Origin: Pachypanchax playfairii
Taxonomy: Eukaryota > Chordata > Actinopteri > Cyprinodontiformes > Aplocheilidae
NCBI GenBank assembly: GCA_006937955.1
Contig: SSNP01000005.1
Span: 9,590,040 to 9,654,039 of the forward strand
DNA: 64,000 bases
Direction of reading: 5' to 3'
In this document: piece by piece, positions 48,494 to 60,670 of the stretch
How positions within the stretch are numbered: position 1 is the stretch's first letter
Layout of the letters: every line of letters begins with the position of its first letter
Program-made: the position numbers and the translations under genes
The notes under the pieces: generated by a model
The model's input: the letters and a program-made list of their open reading frames with translations, nothing else
Database searches by the model: none
What the model was told of the DNA's origin: nothing

Positions 48494-49861
48494 AACTCTA
48501 CAGCATGAAAACTCTTCAAATCTCTGCTTCGTGCTCTTATTTAAAAACAGAGTTAGGATTGTTGACTCGAACACTCCAAGGACAATTTGTTTTCTTCATA
48601 TCGACCCACCTGAAGGTCGACACAGTATAACACCCAAACAGCATCAGGTTTGAGACTGAAGTCGAACTGGTTTCAACTAAAGTGTGAAAATATCTGATAA
48701 AACTTCAATTTTCAGGACACTTTACATGTTTAGAATTTGTTTTTTTAAAGTTGTGAAAACATGAAAATATTTTTTAATGAAAATCTTTATATTTATGTTT
48801 AATATATTAAGAATATATTTTTATTTCATGTAGTTTTGATGACCACTAGAGGGCATCATTGTCTAACATACAGTCCAGATTTTCAATCCCACTTTGTAAA
48901 ATTAAATTTTAAATGAACTTAACTGACAATAAACTGCATGATGTGATTATTACAGAATAAATATTATAAATCACAAATTTAATCTAAAAACTGGGTGTGA
49001 ATAAAAATTCTGAAATATGGCACAGATTTGCTTAAACTTAAAATATCTCAAAACTCACAAATTATTCTACCCAGATATATAATGTGTGTTATCTGGACTG
49101 GCTGCAGATGCAGTATAATGACAGGTGTGTGTGTAGGAGTGTGTCTGCGATGAAGGATTTTATTAAGAATATAAAACAGTCATACGGCCTTCATGTAGCA
49201 GACACACACACATAAACCACTAAGAGACTCATGAGTTAAAAAAAAAAAAAAAAGGAAAAAAGCCAAACGCAGCCACTTTCTCACGGCATGTCTGACTAAC
49301 AGCTTCCAGCTGTTGCCTGGCTCAGAAAGCTGCTATGGGAACACGCCGAGAACAAAGACCAACATGGGATTAATTCATAGATGGACTCGGAACTACAGAG
49401 CAAACCAGAGCGAGACGATGAGGCTGAGTGTCCTCACAGACATCCATTTATGTTTCTTTTGATAAAAACCAGAAAACCCACTAATGTTGTCTGTTCTTGT
49501 TTGTTGCCCTCGTTGAAATTAGATACAGTCAAATATCCACAAACGCTACTTGATTCACACAAAGACATGCAAGCAAGTCAAGCAGCAACGTGTCCTTTAA
49601 CCTGTCAGCTGAGTCACATCCCTTCAATTTTCTGTTGGAAATCCTCTGAAGGAAGTGACTGAAACCGGGATGTGGTCACATGGTGACATGTGAGTGATTG
49701 TGTCTGCAGTGACTCCATGTTGGGATTCCCTCTAAGTCTGTTACCATGACCTTTCACCTGAGTGACTCAAAGTGTTTTATTTCATCCCAAGATGTTCAGG
49801 AAGTGAGTAAATAAAAAAAAACAGCAGACAAAAACATCATCTTGAGAACATTCATCAATAA
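48494..49861. other. Convergent spacer between tetraspan-like gene and frmd4a 3' end
   Basis: Includes the tetraspan-like 3' UTR (to about 48950). A CTCF-like word CCACTAGAGGGCA lies at 48843-48855. No coding exon is supported. Confidence 0.5.
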
Positions 49862-52800
49862 TTTATTTTCTCACTCTCAAGAACCACCACGGTGTCTCAT
49901 CTTGAAAATTCATCATTAATTTCCAACAACACAGTTTTGCAAAATGTAAAGTTACTATACAAATTCTTAATAGAAAAAAGAATAAATTAACTGTGGAATT
50001 CAGATATTTTTTTTTTAATCAATTCCACACCATTTTTTTTTCTACAACGCATTGAATGTTTAGTTACAGCTGAAGAGAACTGATAAAATCAAAGTTACAT
50101 GCTCTATTGTCCGGTTGAGGAAGTGACCTACTAATCGACTGTGTTAACAGAAGCTTCAGTTTGCACATCTGATGTCGAGTCTATTGGTAAACATGAAGAA
50201 AAGATCTAGATCCTACATGACGATGCAGTAACAGATCATTTTGTAGCACCTGAAGGGGATTTTCAATGTCGGAGCTAAAAGAAAGAACACTGATCCTTAT
50301 AAAATATTACGCTGCTAAAACAATGAATGAAAACCAAACTGTGCCTCTTCGAACAAACAGGAAAACACATGGTTACCTCCTGTATGAACATGAGGAACGT
50401 GTGTTTTGTAGGACTACAGAGGGATGTCATGTATGTGTATGATGGGCTCAGAGGTCAAAGGTTAGATTAAGATCAGTTTCAAACATTATAGAGCAAAATA
50501 ACTCACTTTACCAGGGAAAGTTGGTCTCTGTGCTGTCTTTGGGTCATTTGTCAGAGGATCTGCAGAACATGCGTGAGATTGTGTCTTCAGAAAGACACTC
50601 ATGATCGTGATCGCTGGTTCCTGTCTTGCATAAGGAGTTATTAAATCTGATAAAACAAGGATGATCGACTTGGAGAACCAAATATGCAACCAAAACTGCT
50701 CCTCTGCAAAATATACTGTAGAAAGGTAGACTAAATCCTTCTGGCAGCCTTACGGAGGACAGGGTGAGCTTCGTACCATTCCTTTCATCCAGTCTTATTC
50801 AGGCTAAAAGATTTTCAAAATCGCCCACTTCTCTCAGTCACAGCAGGTTAGAATCTGTTCCAATCCTGTTCAAATTAACTTTGAATTAGATACAAATTTG
50901 TGCAACAATAAACCATTAAGACTTTAAGGACAGATGAGAAAACACTGGTTTAAAGAAAACAGCTCCTTCATACAAAACCAGCTGTGCTTTTCTAACCCTG
51001 TTCTGGATTTTAATTGGGAAATCAAGAGAAAGATTCTTTTTTTTTTTTTAATCATTTCTGGCTGTAAAATATTTTCTTCTGCTTTGACAGAAGGGCTCAA
51101 ACTGACAGGGATTAAAAAAAAAAAAAAAAACATACATTTTTTAAAGTTAGTGTTATGAGAACACAGTAACTGCAGGTCCAGCCCTCTAATACACTGTAAA
51201 TGTTGTGCTTTCACACCACAGGATCAGCTCAAAACCTGATTGGATTTGATGGTAAATGAATCAAACGTGTCTCCTGGCTGCTGTTATTATCCAATGGCTT
51301 TATGATTAGAAGGCGTGTGCATGCCTGAATTAGGTAGAATACTAAATTACAGTACATATGCAAAGCACCAAGATGTTTGGAACAACTTGCCCCCTGCCTC
51401 TTGCTCGAGAGATGAGAAAACACAGTGTTAGAAATGGGACTGACAGATAATCAGCAAGGTAAGAACCAGTTTGGATCCAAGACCGAAGGACAAACATCAG
51501 GCTTCACAGGAAAAAGTATCCATGACAGACTGATTTTGTTCTTTAATCAGCAGCTTCAACATGAAACTGGAAGGTCTGGCAAAATATTTTAACGCCTATA
51601 TTTTACTCTCAGGGATAAAAATAGATAAGATGGAATTAAAATCTCTCTCTTCTTCGTTAAAATCCCAGCTTGTGTGACTTGTTGTGGTCAAAGCGACACC
51701 TCCAAACAGCCCTGCTTCATCACTGATAACCATGTGGACAGAGAAATCTCCTCAAGGCTGAAAACGAACAGATGATGGAGTCAACAAAGAAACTGTTACT
51801 GAATGCCTAGTGTGAAAAACTTCAAGCTAAATTCTGCCAATGAGGCTCTAAAGATCCTTCACTGCAAACATCACAGAGTGAAGAACCCAGAAAACAGCCT
51901 GTCGATTCCAACCAGCTCAGAGACTTGTGCAGTTCTTTATTGCTAGAGTCCTCATCTGAATGCCAGATAAAGTCCCAGAATGCATCCTGCTACAGCTGAC
52001 AGCCACGTCTGCCTGAGAACCTTGATGTGATCAGTTAATCTCCTTCGGAGGTGATTTTAACAGTGTTAAATCTCAGATCTTCTTCTTATAAATATGAATG
52101 AAGAAATGAAGAAAATAAAAAGGTGAGTGGAAATAAAGAATTACAAGACGACTTATTTCAGGTTAAAAAGGAGTTTTTGAAACTGGTGGCTCAAATCCAG
52201 CTGAGTGGTGGTGCACCGTAACGACAACAGGATGCGTTATGGAACAGATCCTGGACCAGCTGATGTTGGGTTTGTCGAATGTGAATAGTGTTTCTGATAC
52301 TCTTCTGCGCTCTGTCTTCCCCTTTGCACCGGTCCCTTCGGCCCGAGGCTCGTGTGCTCCAGGAGGTCAACAAAGGAAAGAACTTGGTCGTGCTGTGGAG
52401 AAACAGCTGAGGCGGCACTTCTCAGTCTGTCCTCGAACAGAAACCCTTATCAAAGCCCAGCGAGTGCATCCCTGTCCAGCTGAGCTGTGATAGACGGGGT
52501 GGGAACTTTAAGGAGGAGAGAGGCTCGTGTCCGGTCGGGTGGGGAGGTTCTGTAGGACTTTAAAGGATGAGGTTGTTGGTTGTTGATGGTTAGATGTGAT
52601 GAACAGAAAGGGGAGCAGTAGGAGAGGATGATGGGATATTTCTAGGCCCTGCAGGAAGGTCTCAGACCAGCGTCCCAGGTTTGGCCTTGTCTTTTCTGTA
52701 CCACTGCACGTCTGCCAGCTCTGAACACAGTGGGCTGCTGAGAAAACAGCTGTCACTAAAAGACCTGCAGAGGAGGACAGAGGAGTGTCACAACAGCAGA

Positions 52801-53195
52801 GCAGCACGTCATTTCTAAAAAAAAAATTCTGAATAGAAAACAAGGTCTCAGTAATACTGAGCCTTTCTGTTTACAATGTTCTGTTAAGTGTTTTTATTAG
52901 TTAACCCTGAGAGGAGGGAACACAGCTGAGCACATGCAAAGATCAGGTACAGCCACAGAAAGAGACACTTACATTAACTCCACCCCCAAAGAGCAGGAAA
53001 TAAACAGGAAACCTTTCCCATCGTCAGCCCCCCCCCCTGTGGCTAATAAACATAAATCCCTGTCTGTATATCAAACACATACAGTATGTATAGAGAAATT
53101 AAATGTTCTTTTTTTTTATTATTAAGTTCTTTATCTGCCACCAAACTAAAGTGTAAATTTAGGCCAACAGGAGGCCGAGACCACCGACGGTACCT
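49862..53195 (-). other. frmd4a: Probable frmd4a 3' UTR
   Basis: From the frmd4a stop codon (53196-53198) to a minus-strand AATAAA at 49862-49867 there is no supported exon on either strand. A 3.3-kb 3' UTR would fit the long 3' UTR of mammalian FRMD4A. The true end could be at another signal in between. Confidence 0.45.
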
Positions 53196-56100
53196 CTATG
53201 CATCAGAGCTGGGCTGAGGGGGAGACTGACAGACGTCCTCAGTAGGAGAGCTGTCTCCTGTGCCTCTAAACCAAGAGAGAGAGGACACACAGAAGGAAAG
53301 GAGGGTTAGTAAAGACAGACAGGCAAACAGGAGAGAAAATGATCAAATATTAAGAGATAAGATATTTCTCCTGAAGAGGAACAGAGGGGTGTGAGATGAC
53401 GGGAAAGACAGAAAAGTTCATGGAAACAAGAAATGCTTTGAGTAAAACATTAAATCAATAGTTTCAATCTTTTGCAGTGGGGTTCCACTGAAAGAAAAAT
53501 CAAAGTTTGTGAGTTTGTTAAGCGCGAGCGTTGGATGAAGACATGGACAAAGAAGCGGAGAATCAAAGACGAGACGGTAAGCGTCGCAGCTGGACAGGAT
53601 TTTCTTACCCGCTCTTCCAGTTGAGGATGTGCTGTGGGCTGCAGGGCGGTGTGGGTGTAGCTGGGTGCTCGCTGGAGGGCGTCAGGCTCCTCTGGCTGTG
53701 AGGGGATGCAGCTGAGGGGAGAAGTGACAGTTGGTGTGTGTGCAACAATGCAGTCTCATTATTGGTTGATTGTGAGTTCCAGGCTGACGCATGGCAACAG
53801 GCGTCACTCTGTGGGTTTAAATTGTTGACTGGGATTAAATGAAGCGTACCTGGTGAGCCCTTGGCGAGCGTCCCTACTCTACTCCCTCGACCGTGTCCCA
53901 ACGTCCCTTGCTGTGACCTGGTCTCAGAAGATGTGGATCCTGAATGCGAGTGACCCCTTTCCTTCAGGCTCCCTGAAGATCTCTGGTACCAACACCGTAG
54001 CTCCTCAGAAACTGCTGCCCTCCCCCCTCCTCCACTGCCACCGCCACCCTCTCTCCCTAACGATGGAGTCCGTACGATCTGTGATCGCGATGGCGTAAGC
54101 CGACCACTTCCTTCTCCTCCCTCCTCTCCGCCCCAGGCCTCCTTGTACAGTCCCCCGGCCGTGTAGGAGCTGGAGGTCTTGAACTGAGCCTTGACGCTGT
54201 AGTGGCCCTCCTGGTCGCTCTCCAGGCTGCGCACCACCACAGCGTTGGTGCTGCCTTCCACGTATAGAGGGTACTCCTTGATGCGATACTGGGAGGAGGG
54301 CTGGCTCTGGCTGTGTAGATAAACTCCATGGTGCCCCCCTCCCATCCCACTTCCGCCGGAGCCTCCAACAGAGCCATTTTTAGCTGCCAGGTTTGGCATA
54401 GAGCCGGAGTTAGAGGATCCCAAGTGACCTGCAGATCTGTAGACAAAATCATGCCCACGTGTCAAACTCATATCGATGTGTCTGTTTCGTATGGATACAG
54501 TAAGAACGTCCCGCGCTCACCTGTGCCTTTGCCGCTGCCTTTGCCTCGCTTTAGAGGGCGAGTCCTCTCCCAGAGTAGAGTAGTTTGGGTTGCTGCCTGG
54601 GGGTCCACCAGAGGGGCAGTAATGCTCTGAGCTGCTTTGGCTGGTGCAGGATGAACAGTCATCCAGAGGATCAGAGCCATTGGAGCCTCGTACTGGGCCG
54701 AGGAAGAAGTCCGGACTGCCCAGTGTGTGTGGGTGTGCATCAGAATCGGTCACCAACAGTTTGCCCTGAGACTCCAGGCTGGAACTGCGGTTTCTAAAGT
54801 GCTGAGAGAGACTGTGCAGACGTGTGGGACTAATGTCCACTGACCTGGAACAAGGATGAAAAACAAAGGACATTTTTATTTGTCAACTTCCAGATCTCTT
54901 TACTTTTACATGTACTCTTGAATGTTTGAGGCTTTTTGGGTAATCAGTAAATGGACTGACCTGGTGGAATGTACATAGTGTGGAGTTCGTGTTCTCAGGT
55001 CTGGTGTGGAAGGCATACTGGACTGAGAGTTCCAGTGAGGCATGCTCCTGTTAGGGCTGCTCTGTAGAGAGTTACTACCTCCTGCTTCAGCGCTGCCAGA
55101 ACTTGGAAAACGCCTGTGACTAAACAGAGGTGCATTTATCAAAATCCTTCCTGAAAGTTCAAACTTTCATGTGCATTTTGAGGGGAAACGTCAAAATCCC
55201 TCCTCATACCTGGAGTGAGACGAACGTTTCTTCACTTTTTCGTACGGCTCATCCAGTGACGATTCGCTCCACATTTTGGGTTTGATGGGAGATTTATCAT
55301 AGTCAGAGCGTGTGTAGTGCATGTGTCTCAGGCCGTCCAATGACTGAGGAGGAGGAGGCCTGTTGTGAGATGGCGGTCGTGGAGGAAGGCCTTTATGAGG
55401 CGATGCTACAGGAGAGAAGGTTGGGGTACCTGTAACTTGGGGATCATCTGTAACAGAGGAATGATTATACAAAGTCAGAGAAGTTACAAGTGCTTCACAA
55501 GTGGGCTGTTAAAGAAAGAAGAGAAAAGCAGAGATTTACCATCATCTAAGACAAGCGCATCAGACAGCGAACTGTCTTCAGAGCAAATATTGGCTTCTAC
55601 AGGAAGGAAGAACAAAATAAAGTTACAAACAATTACACTGCAACGTATTTAAAAAGAAAGCTGCTGTCTGTGGAAATCCAAGTGTTACAAAAACAGCTCG
55701 ATACTGTTGTGAACATTGTGTGAAATATCAGCACCTTCAATGATCAGTGATGCCCTCTGAGTTGGCTTCTTGCCAGAGCGAACCCGGTGCTCGTTGATAG
55801 AGTTTTCGATCTCCTGCAGCTTCTTCAGTGCATTCAGATAAGAAGTCTTTCTCTGTTTCTTCAGCTTCTTGCTGCTCACGTGAGGATCGCTGGCTAAACG
55901 CCTGGCTGCCTCGGTGATCTGGGACTGAATGGCAAACTCTCGCTCCAAACGTTCAAGCTCCTCCTCCTGGCAAACGCACAAACATGGAAACAAACTTTTG
56001 AGTAAAACAAAGCACAAAGCTACCTGATTCCTTTCAATACTGTAGCAACAGAAACCAACTAATAATCCAAAAACAACAAGTGCTAGTTTGCAGACAGTAA

Positions 56101-59100
56101 TTCAGACTCGCGCTCACAGAGAAAGAAAGACTTGCCAGACAAAACACACAGCGGAAATCATTTATCTGCACCGTATCTGTGCAGTTTCTCACCACCGGAT
56201 AGTCTTTATTTGGAAAAATGTGTCCCTGCATAATAAAGTCACAACATCAATCCATCCTCTCCGACTCGACAGCTCCCTGGATATTTATGGAGCAGAGCAG
56301 CTTGACCCGGTAAAACACATTTAGGCATGATGCAGAAAATCTTTCCGAGGGAAAACGGCAAGTTCCAAATAACTTGAGAGTTTGATAGAACAGCTAGATA
56401 TTTCTTTGATGCCTCGTGGAACAGATTGTGTAAATAATAAGTTATCTTACATGTGAGAGCAGACAGGATTTCCATTGGCTCCACAGACCTACCTCAGTTC
56501 AGAGGAATCTCTTTCACTAACACTGAGTCCACAGCTGTAAATGAGCTGCTTCTGTTTCTCTGCACAGAGTAAAGTAAGAAACATCTTTCTGCAAGCGAGG
56601 AGGTTTCTGTGATATTCTGTTTCTGGCTGGATTCTTTTCAAAGCACACAACTTCAGAGACCCACACTCATTCAAGAGCATGTACAATCCTACTATCACCA
56701 CTTCCTGTGGTGAAAAGGCTGCCAGTCTATTTTTAGAAGCTCCACTCTGCTGGAAAATCTACTTGTGGTAGCAGAATTGAGAATGAGTCGAACTTCTTTT
56801 AGGGGCAGCATGTCTCAGATTGTGGAGCTTTTTATAGTTTTCTCAGTTAAAATAATACATGAGTTGCATGCAGGTTTAAAAGGATTTGTTCTGAATCCAG
56901 ACTCCAGACTTGTTGTGGTGTTTGAACAGTGTTAGGCCTTTACCTCTCCCTTAGGAAGAATTTTTTGCTCATCCAGTTTGAAGGCGGTGCCGATCTTCCT
57001 CCTGACTGTGGGAGGCTCTTCTCCCGGATCTAGAGGGTATTCTTTGGGAAGCTTTCCTGTTAGTTCCTGCAAAATAAAAGAGGATGAGGAAATATATTTA
57101 GCATAAAGAAAGCAAGAAAATATTTCAGTTTTCAAAATATTTGCTGGTGTATTAGCAGCTGTCTCCTACCGCCTCTCGGATACAGATACTCTTGAGTTCC
57201 TCGAGTCTCTGTCTGAGTGTTTCCTCCAGAGCTTCCTGTCTGGCCCTCAGTGCTGCTAACATGTCCTTCTTAGCGGTTTGGGAGCTGTCCGATTCCTGAG
57301 AGCCTACAGGGTGCAGACAACACATCATGTAAGGACAGGGGTCAGAAGCAGTCCTGTGAGGCCTGTCTGGGCGGGGATAGAGAAACTCTGTGTGCACCTG
57401 CTGGTGTCGCAGGATGTTTACAGGGAAGCAAATGGAACGTTTTGATAAGGAAACTGATTTTTAGTGCCGTGTTTGTTCAAACATGTGAGTGTTTGGAGAA
57501 AAGGGCAGTTTAGGACAAAGTCTGTGACGCACACTTCCAAGGACCTGAGATGGTGCCAGTCTTGTTTATAATATGCCCTGCTGAAAACAATGCACACACA
57601 CACTGAGAATGTGAACTTTCAGACAATATAAAAGTAACCACAGCTGATAAAGTTCAGCCACATAGACACACATGAATGGAAACCCTGGACTGAACTGTGT
57701 GTACCTCACTGAGCTACAGACAGTTTGTTTTGATCTGTTCACCAGATTTCAACTTCTTATTAACAAGCTTAAAAAACCCAAAACATCAAAAGTTTACAGT
57801 CACACTGACTATTTGGGCTTCAACAGTTAAACCAAAATGCAACATGTAGCAGCTCATGTGAAAAGTGTAAATCAACACGCTGACCCTGATCCAACAGAGG
57901 AAAGGGAAAAAAAATATACAAATAAACACAGCGAAATGAGATAAATATGGACTGAAGCAAAACTAAATATGATTCAAACGGGTGAGCGGAAACAAAGAAA
58001 CTGATAACCGAGATAAACAACCCCAAGATAAAATAAAGACAAAATTGAACAGAATATTTATGCTGCGGTTTGATCAATCTCTTTGAAACATAAGTAAAAC
58101 AAAACAGATCTGTTTGTTACTAAGCAGCTGATTCAGTAGTTAGCCTGTAGTTAAAAGAAACAGACTCTTACAATGTTTTTTCACCAGAACACAAACATAT
58201 TTTTCCTTACTGGCTTTTAAAATTAGCTAACAACTTCAAATGGAAAATAGAACAATATATTCGACTAATTTAACTTACAGAGTGTTGAAAAACCACCTAA
58301 AAAGGCTGCACAACCACCTTTAATAACCTTATCGGTCCTTCACATCAACGTCAAGGAATTTTGGCCTCCAGTTTTCTTTGTTTTGCAGAAGTGTACTGCT
58401 CCACATCTCCTTTCAGGTCCTGCTCACATAATTCAGCTATTTTGTTGTAGATTTGCTGCATGGCATGAAATCATTGACCTGCTGCATGACCTAAACTCCA
58501 GCTATCGGAGGATGGCCTCACATTTCACTACATATTTAGGTGTAGAAATTCATTTGTGTTTGACACAGTGGGACCAGCAGTGTGTTAGTAACACATATCA
58601 TCAACCCTCCACCACCGTGCTTGATGGTTGATGTATTAACGGGGCTCAATCTGGGATATTCAGTGTAATCCACTAACAAATAAACTTCTGTTTTGTGAAA
58701 CGATGCACTCCATGTTTCATCATTGATGATTATCAATAATTGCTTCACTACAATCCTTCTTGACACCGTTTCTTCCAGTCATTGAGTTGCCATACACCTA
58801 CATGTTCCACACCAAGTATTCAAACATACAGTGATAAAGAGTGTTTGATTGGCAGCGCCTGGCTGTTCTTTCACTGTGACTATTTAAGGTCAAATTACAG
58901 CAGTAATCCAAATGTTTGTCTGGACCTGAAAGAGTCATTTCCCATCATTCTAATTTTGGTACGTATACAAATGTTCCTGTTGCACTAACTGCTTGTGAAA
59001 CACAGATAAGCTTTGTTTTTAAAGTCAGTGGTGAGATCTGTGCACCCACAGCTGCCCTTTCATTCCCTCGCCCACTAAATTTAGAGGAGGCAGGGGGGTC

Positions 59101-60670
59101 TCCGGAGGATGAATCTGTGTGACATGGAGAATGGGAGTGGTGTTTAGTATATACAGACTGACACTGGGTGTGTGTTCAGTATGTGTGAGAACATTCAACA
59201 GAATGAGTAGTGTCCTTCCTGTAGCAGCTGTTTCTGTCTTTAAAACCCCACGTTGCCAAGACATACAGACATACTGTGTATGATGTCTTATCAATCCTTC
59301 TCCTCTGATGTTTGTCAGATTTCTTTCTTTGTGGTTTCTCTGTTCCGCAGTCACACCGACCTGAGGAGAGAAGACTTCCACTGCTGCCACTGATTATCTT
59401 CCCCTTGCTGCCCATGTTGGCTAGTTTGGACGTCTTCAGAGTTCCTGTTTCTGTGAGGTCGATGGCGATTTCACTCAAACTTCTCGCCGCGTGGATCTTT
59501 GACTGCAGAGATCGGAAAAAAGAAGAGTCAAAAGTGTCAAACATCTTAAACGCATTTAAAATAATTTTTACTACATTTTTACTTCAATCTGCTGAATCAT
59601 TTGACTAAATACTTGGTGAGAAAGACTAACCTTGCTCTGCTTGCGGTCGAGGTAGAACTGATGCTGACTGATAGCCATGGCCCAGATGGATTTGATGAGG
59701 GCAGGACAAGCGTACCAGGTGTGCACGGCGATGCCACTGTGGCCAAATGTCCTCCTTGTTACCGACGCCCTACAGTAGAAGCGGACACAAGGCCTCCTTA
59801 TATACACTGAATGAACAAGATTGCCCCTTTCCTCGACAACCCCAGTGACTTCTGCTACTGCTGAGAGCAATAAATAATGATGATAGAGATGCTTTTTTAG
59901 CAAAGCCACACACAATTGTTTACTCATCCTTTTTTAAACACTCATGTGTAGCAGAGCAGCAAACCAGCTCCCTCTAATGACAGCCTCCTTTAGAGAAAAA
60001 CACCAGTGTTCCCTGTTTCACCCTCTTTTCACTCCCGTTCCCTCCCTTTCTGTGTCTGTAGAATAACACTCCAAATATATAGCTATGTTAAATAAACACA
60101 AGAGAGGTCACTTCTTCAGCAAAACGCCTATCACACAGCCATCTATCCTTCTGCAGCAATCTGTCATGGTGTTACTCTTTATGTGTGTGTGTGAGATCGA
60201 GAGCACGTGTTTGTTAATGCTAAACCTATCAATCTGAATGAGGCCCCACCGTTACATCCCTCGATGTCCGGCTGTGCAGCCAAGACAAATGTTATAACTT
60301 TGACCAAATTAGACTACAGGTTCTCTTCTCCAACTGTACACTGGTTATATGTTGAAATTTAACATATTCCCATTCAGTAAAGTAGTAACTTACAATAGAA
60401 GCTCATGTAAGTTGTCTATAACTGCAGGGAAACCATATCACTAAATCAAGATTAAGTTATTATTAGGATCCATTATTAGAAGCAGTATGAGACAATGATA
60501 GTTTAACTGACAATTTAAAGATCATCTTACATTAATACAATATAGAAAATGTCTGTTTTAGGAGTTTAGCTTCATTTTGTGATATAAATTTACCTCCTCG
60601 GGTCATGAACTTCCACTGAGAACTTCTTTTCTCTGAAGTAAAGGTTCTCCAGCTGACGCCATTGAAACAC
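53196..60670 (-). CDS. frmd4a: FERM domain-containing protein 4A-like, C-terminal two thirds (partial)
   Basis: Thirteen exons: 60594-60670, 59631-59769, 59361-59502, 57170-57303, 56944-57066, 55735-55966, 55540-55596, 55210-55447, 54961-55119, 54521-54844, 53850-54436, 53609-53711, 53196-53265; 2385 nt, 794 aa with stop, all in frame. It opens with the end of the FERM C-lobe (VFQWRQLENLYFREKKFSVE, TRRTFGHSGIAVHTWYACPA). Next are AARSLSEIAIDLTETGTLKT, a coiled coil (RQEALEETLRQRLEELKS; LERLEREFAIQSQITEAARR), a Pro-rich patch (HKGLPPRPPSHNRPPPPQSL), Ser-rich linkers and the conserved block SQYRIKEYPLYVEGSTNAVV. FRMD4A scaffolds Par3 and the Arf6 exchange factor cytohesin-1 at epithelial junctions. 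Sequence order matches FRMD4A better than FRMD4B by memory. The N-terminal FERM exons are not visible up to 64000. Confidence 0.93.
58385..58960 (+). mobile_element. Decayed DNA-transposon copy in a frmd4a intron
   Basis: Words such as TCATTGACCTGCTGCATGAC, GCCTCACATTTCACT, CATCAACCCTCCACCACCGT and GCTTGATGGTTG occur in this order in a class II repeat frequent in teleosts. The ends are not resolved and the family name is not assigned. Confidence 0.55.

Noticed and set aside
52239..52490. Plus-strand 83-codon frame opposite the frmd4a 3' UTR
   Set aside because: No splice sites or homology; composition typical of UTR.
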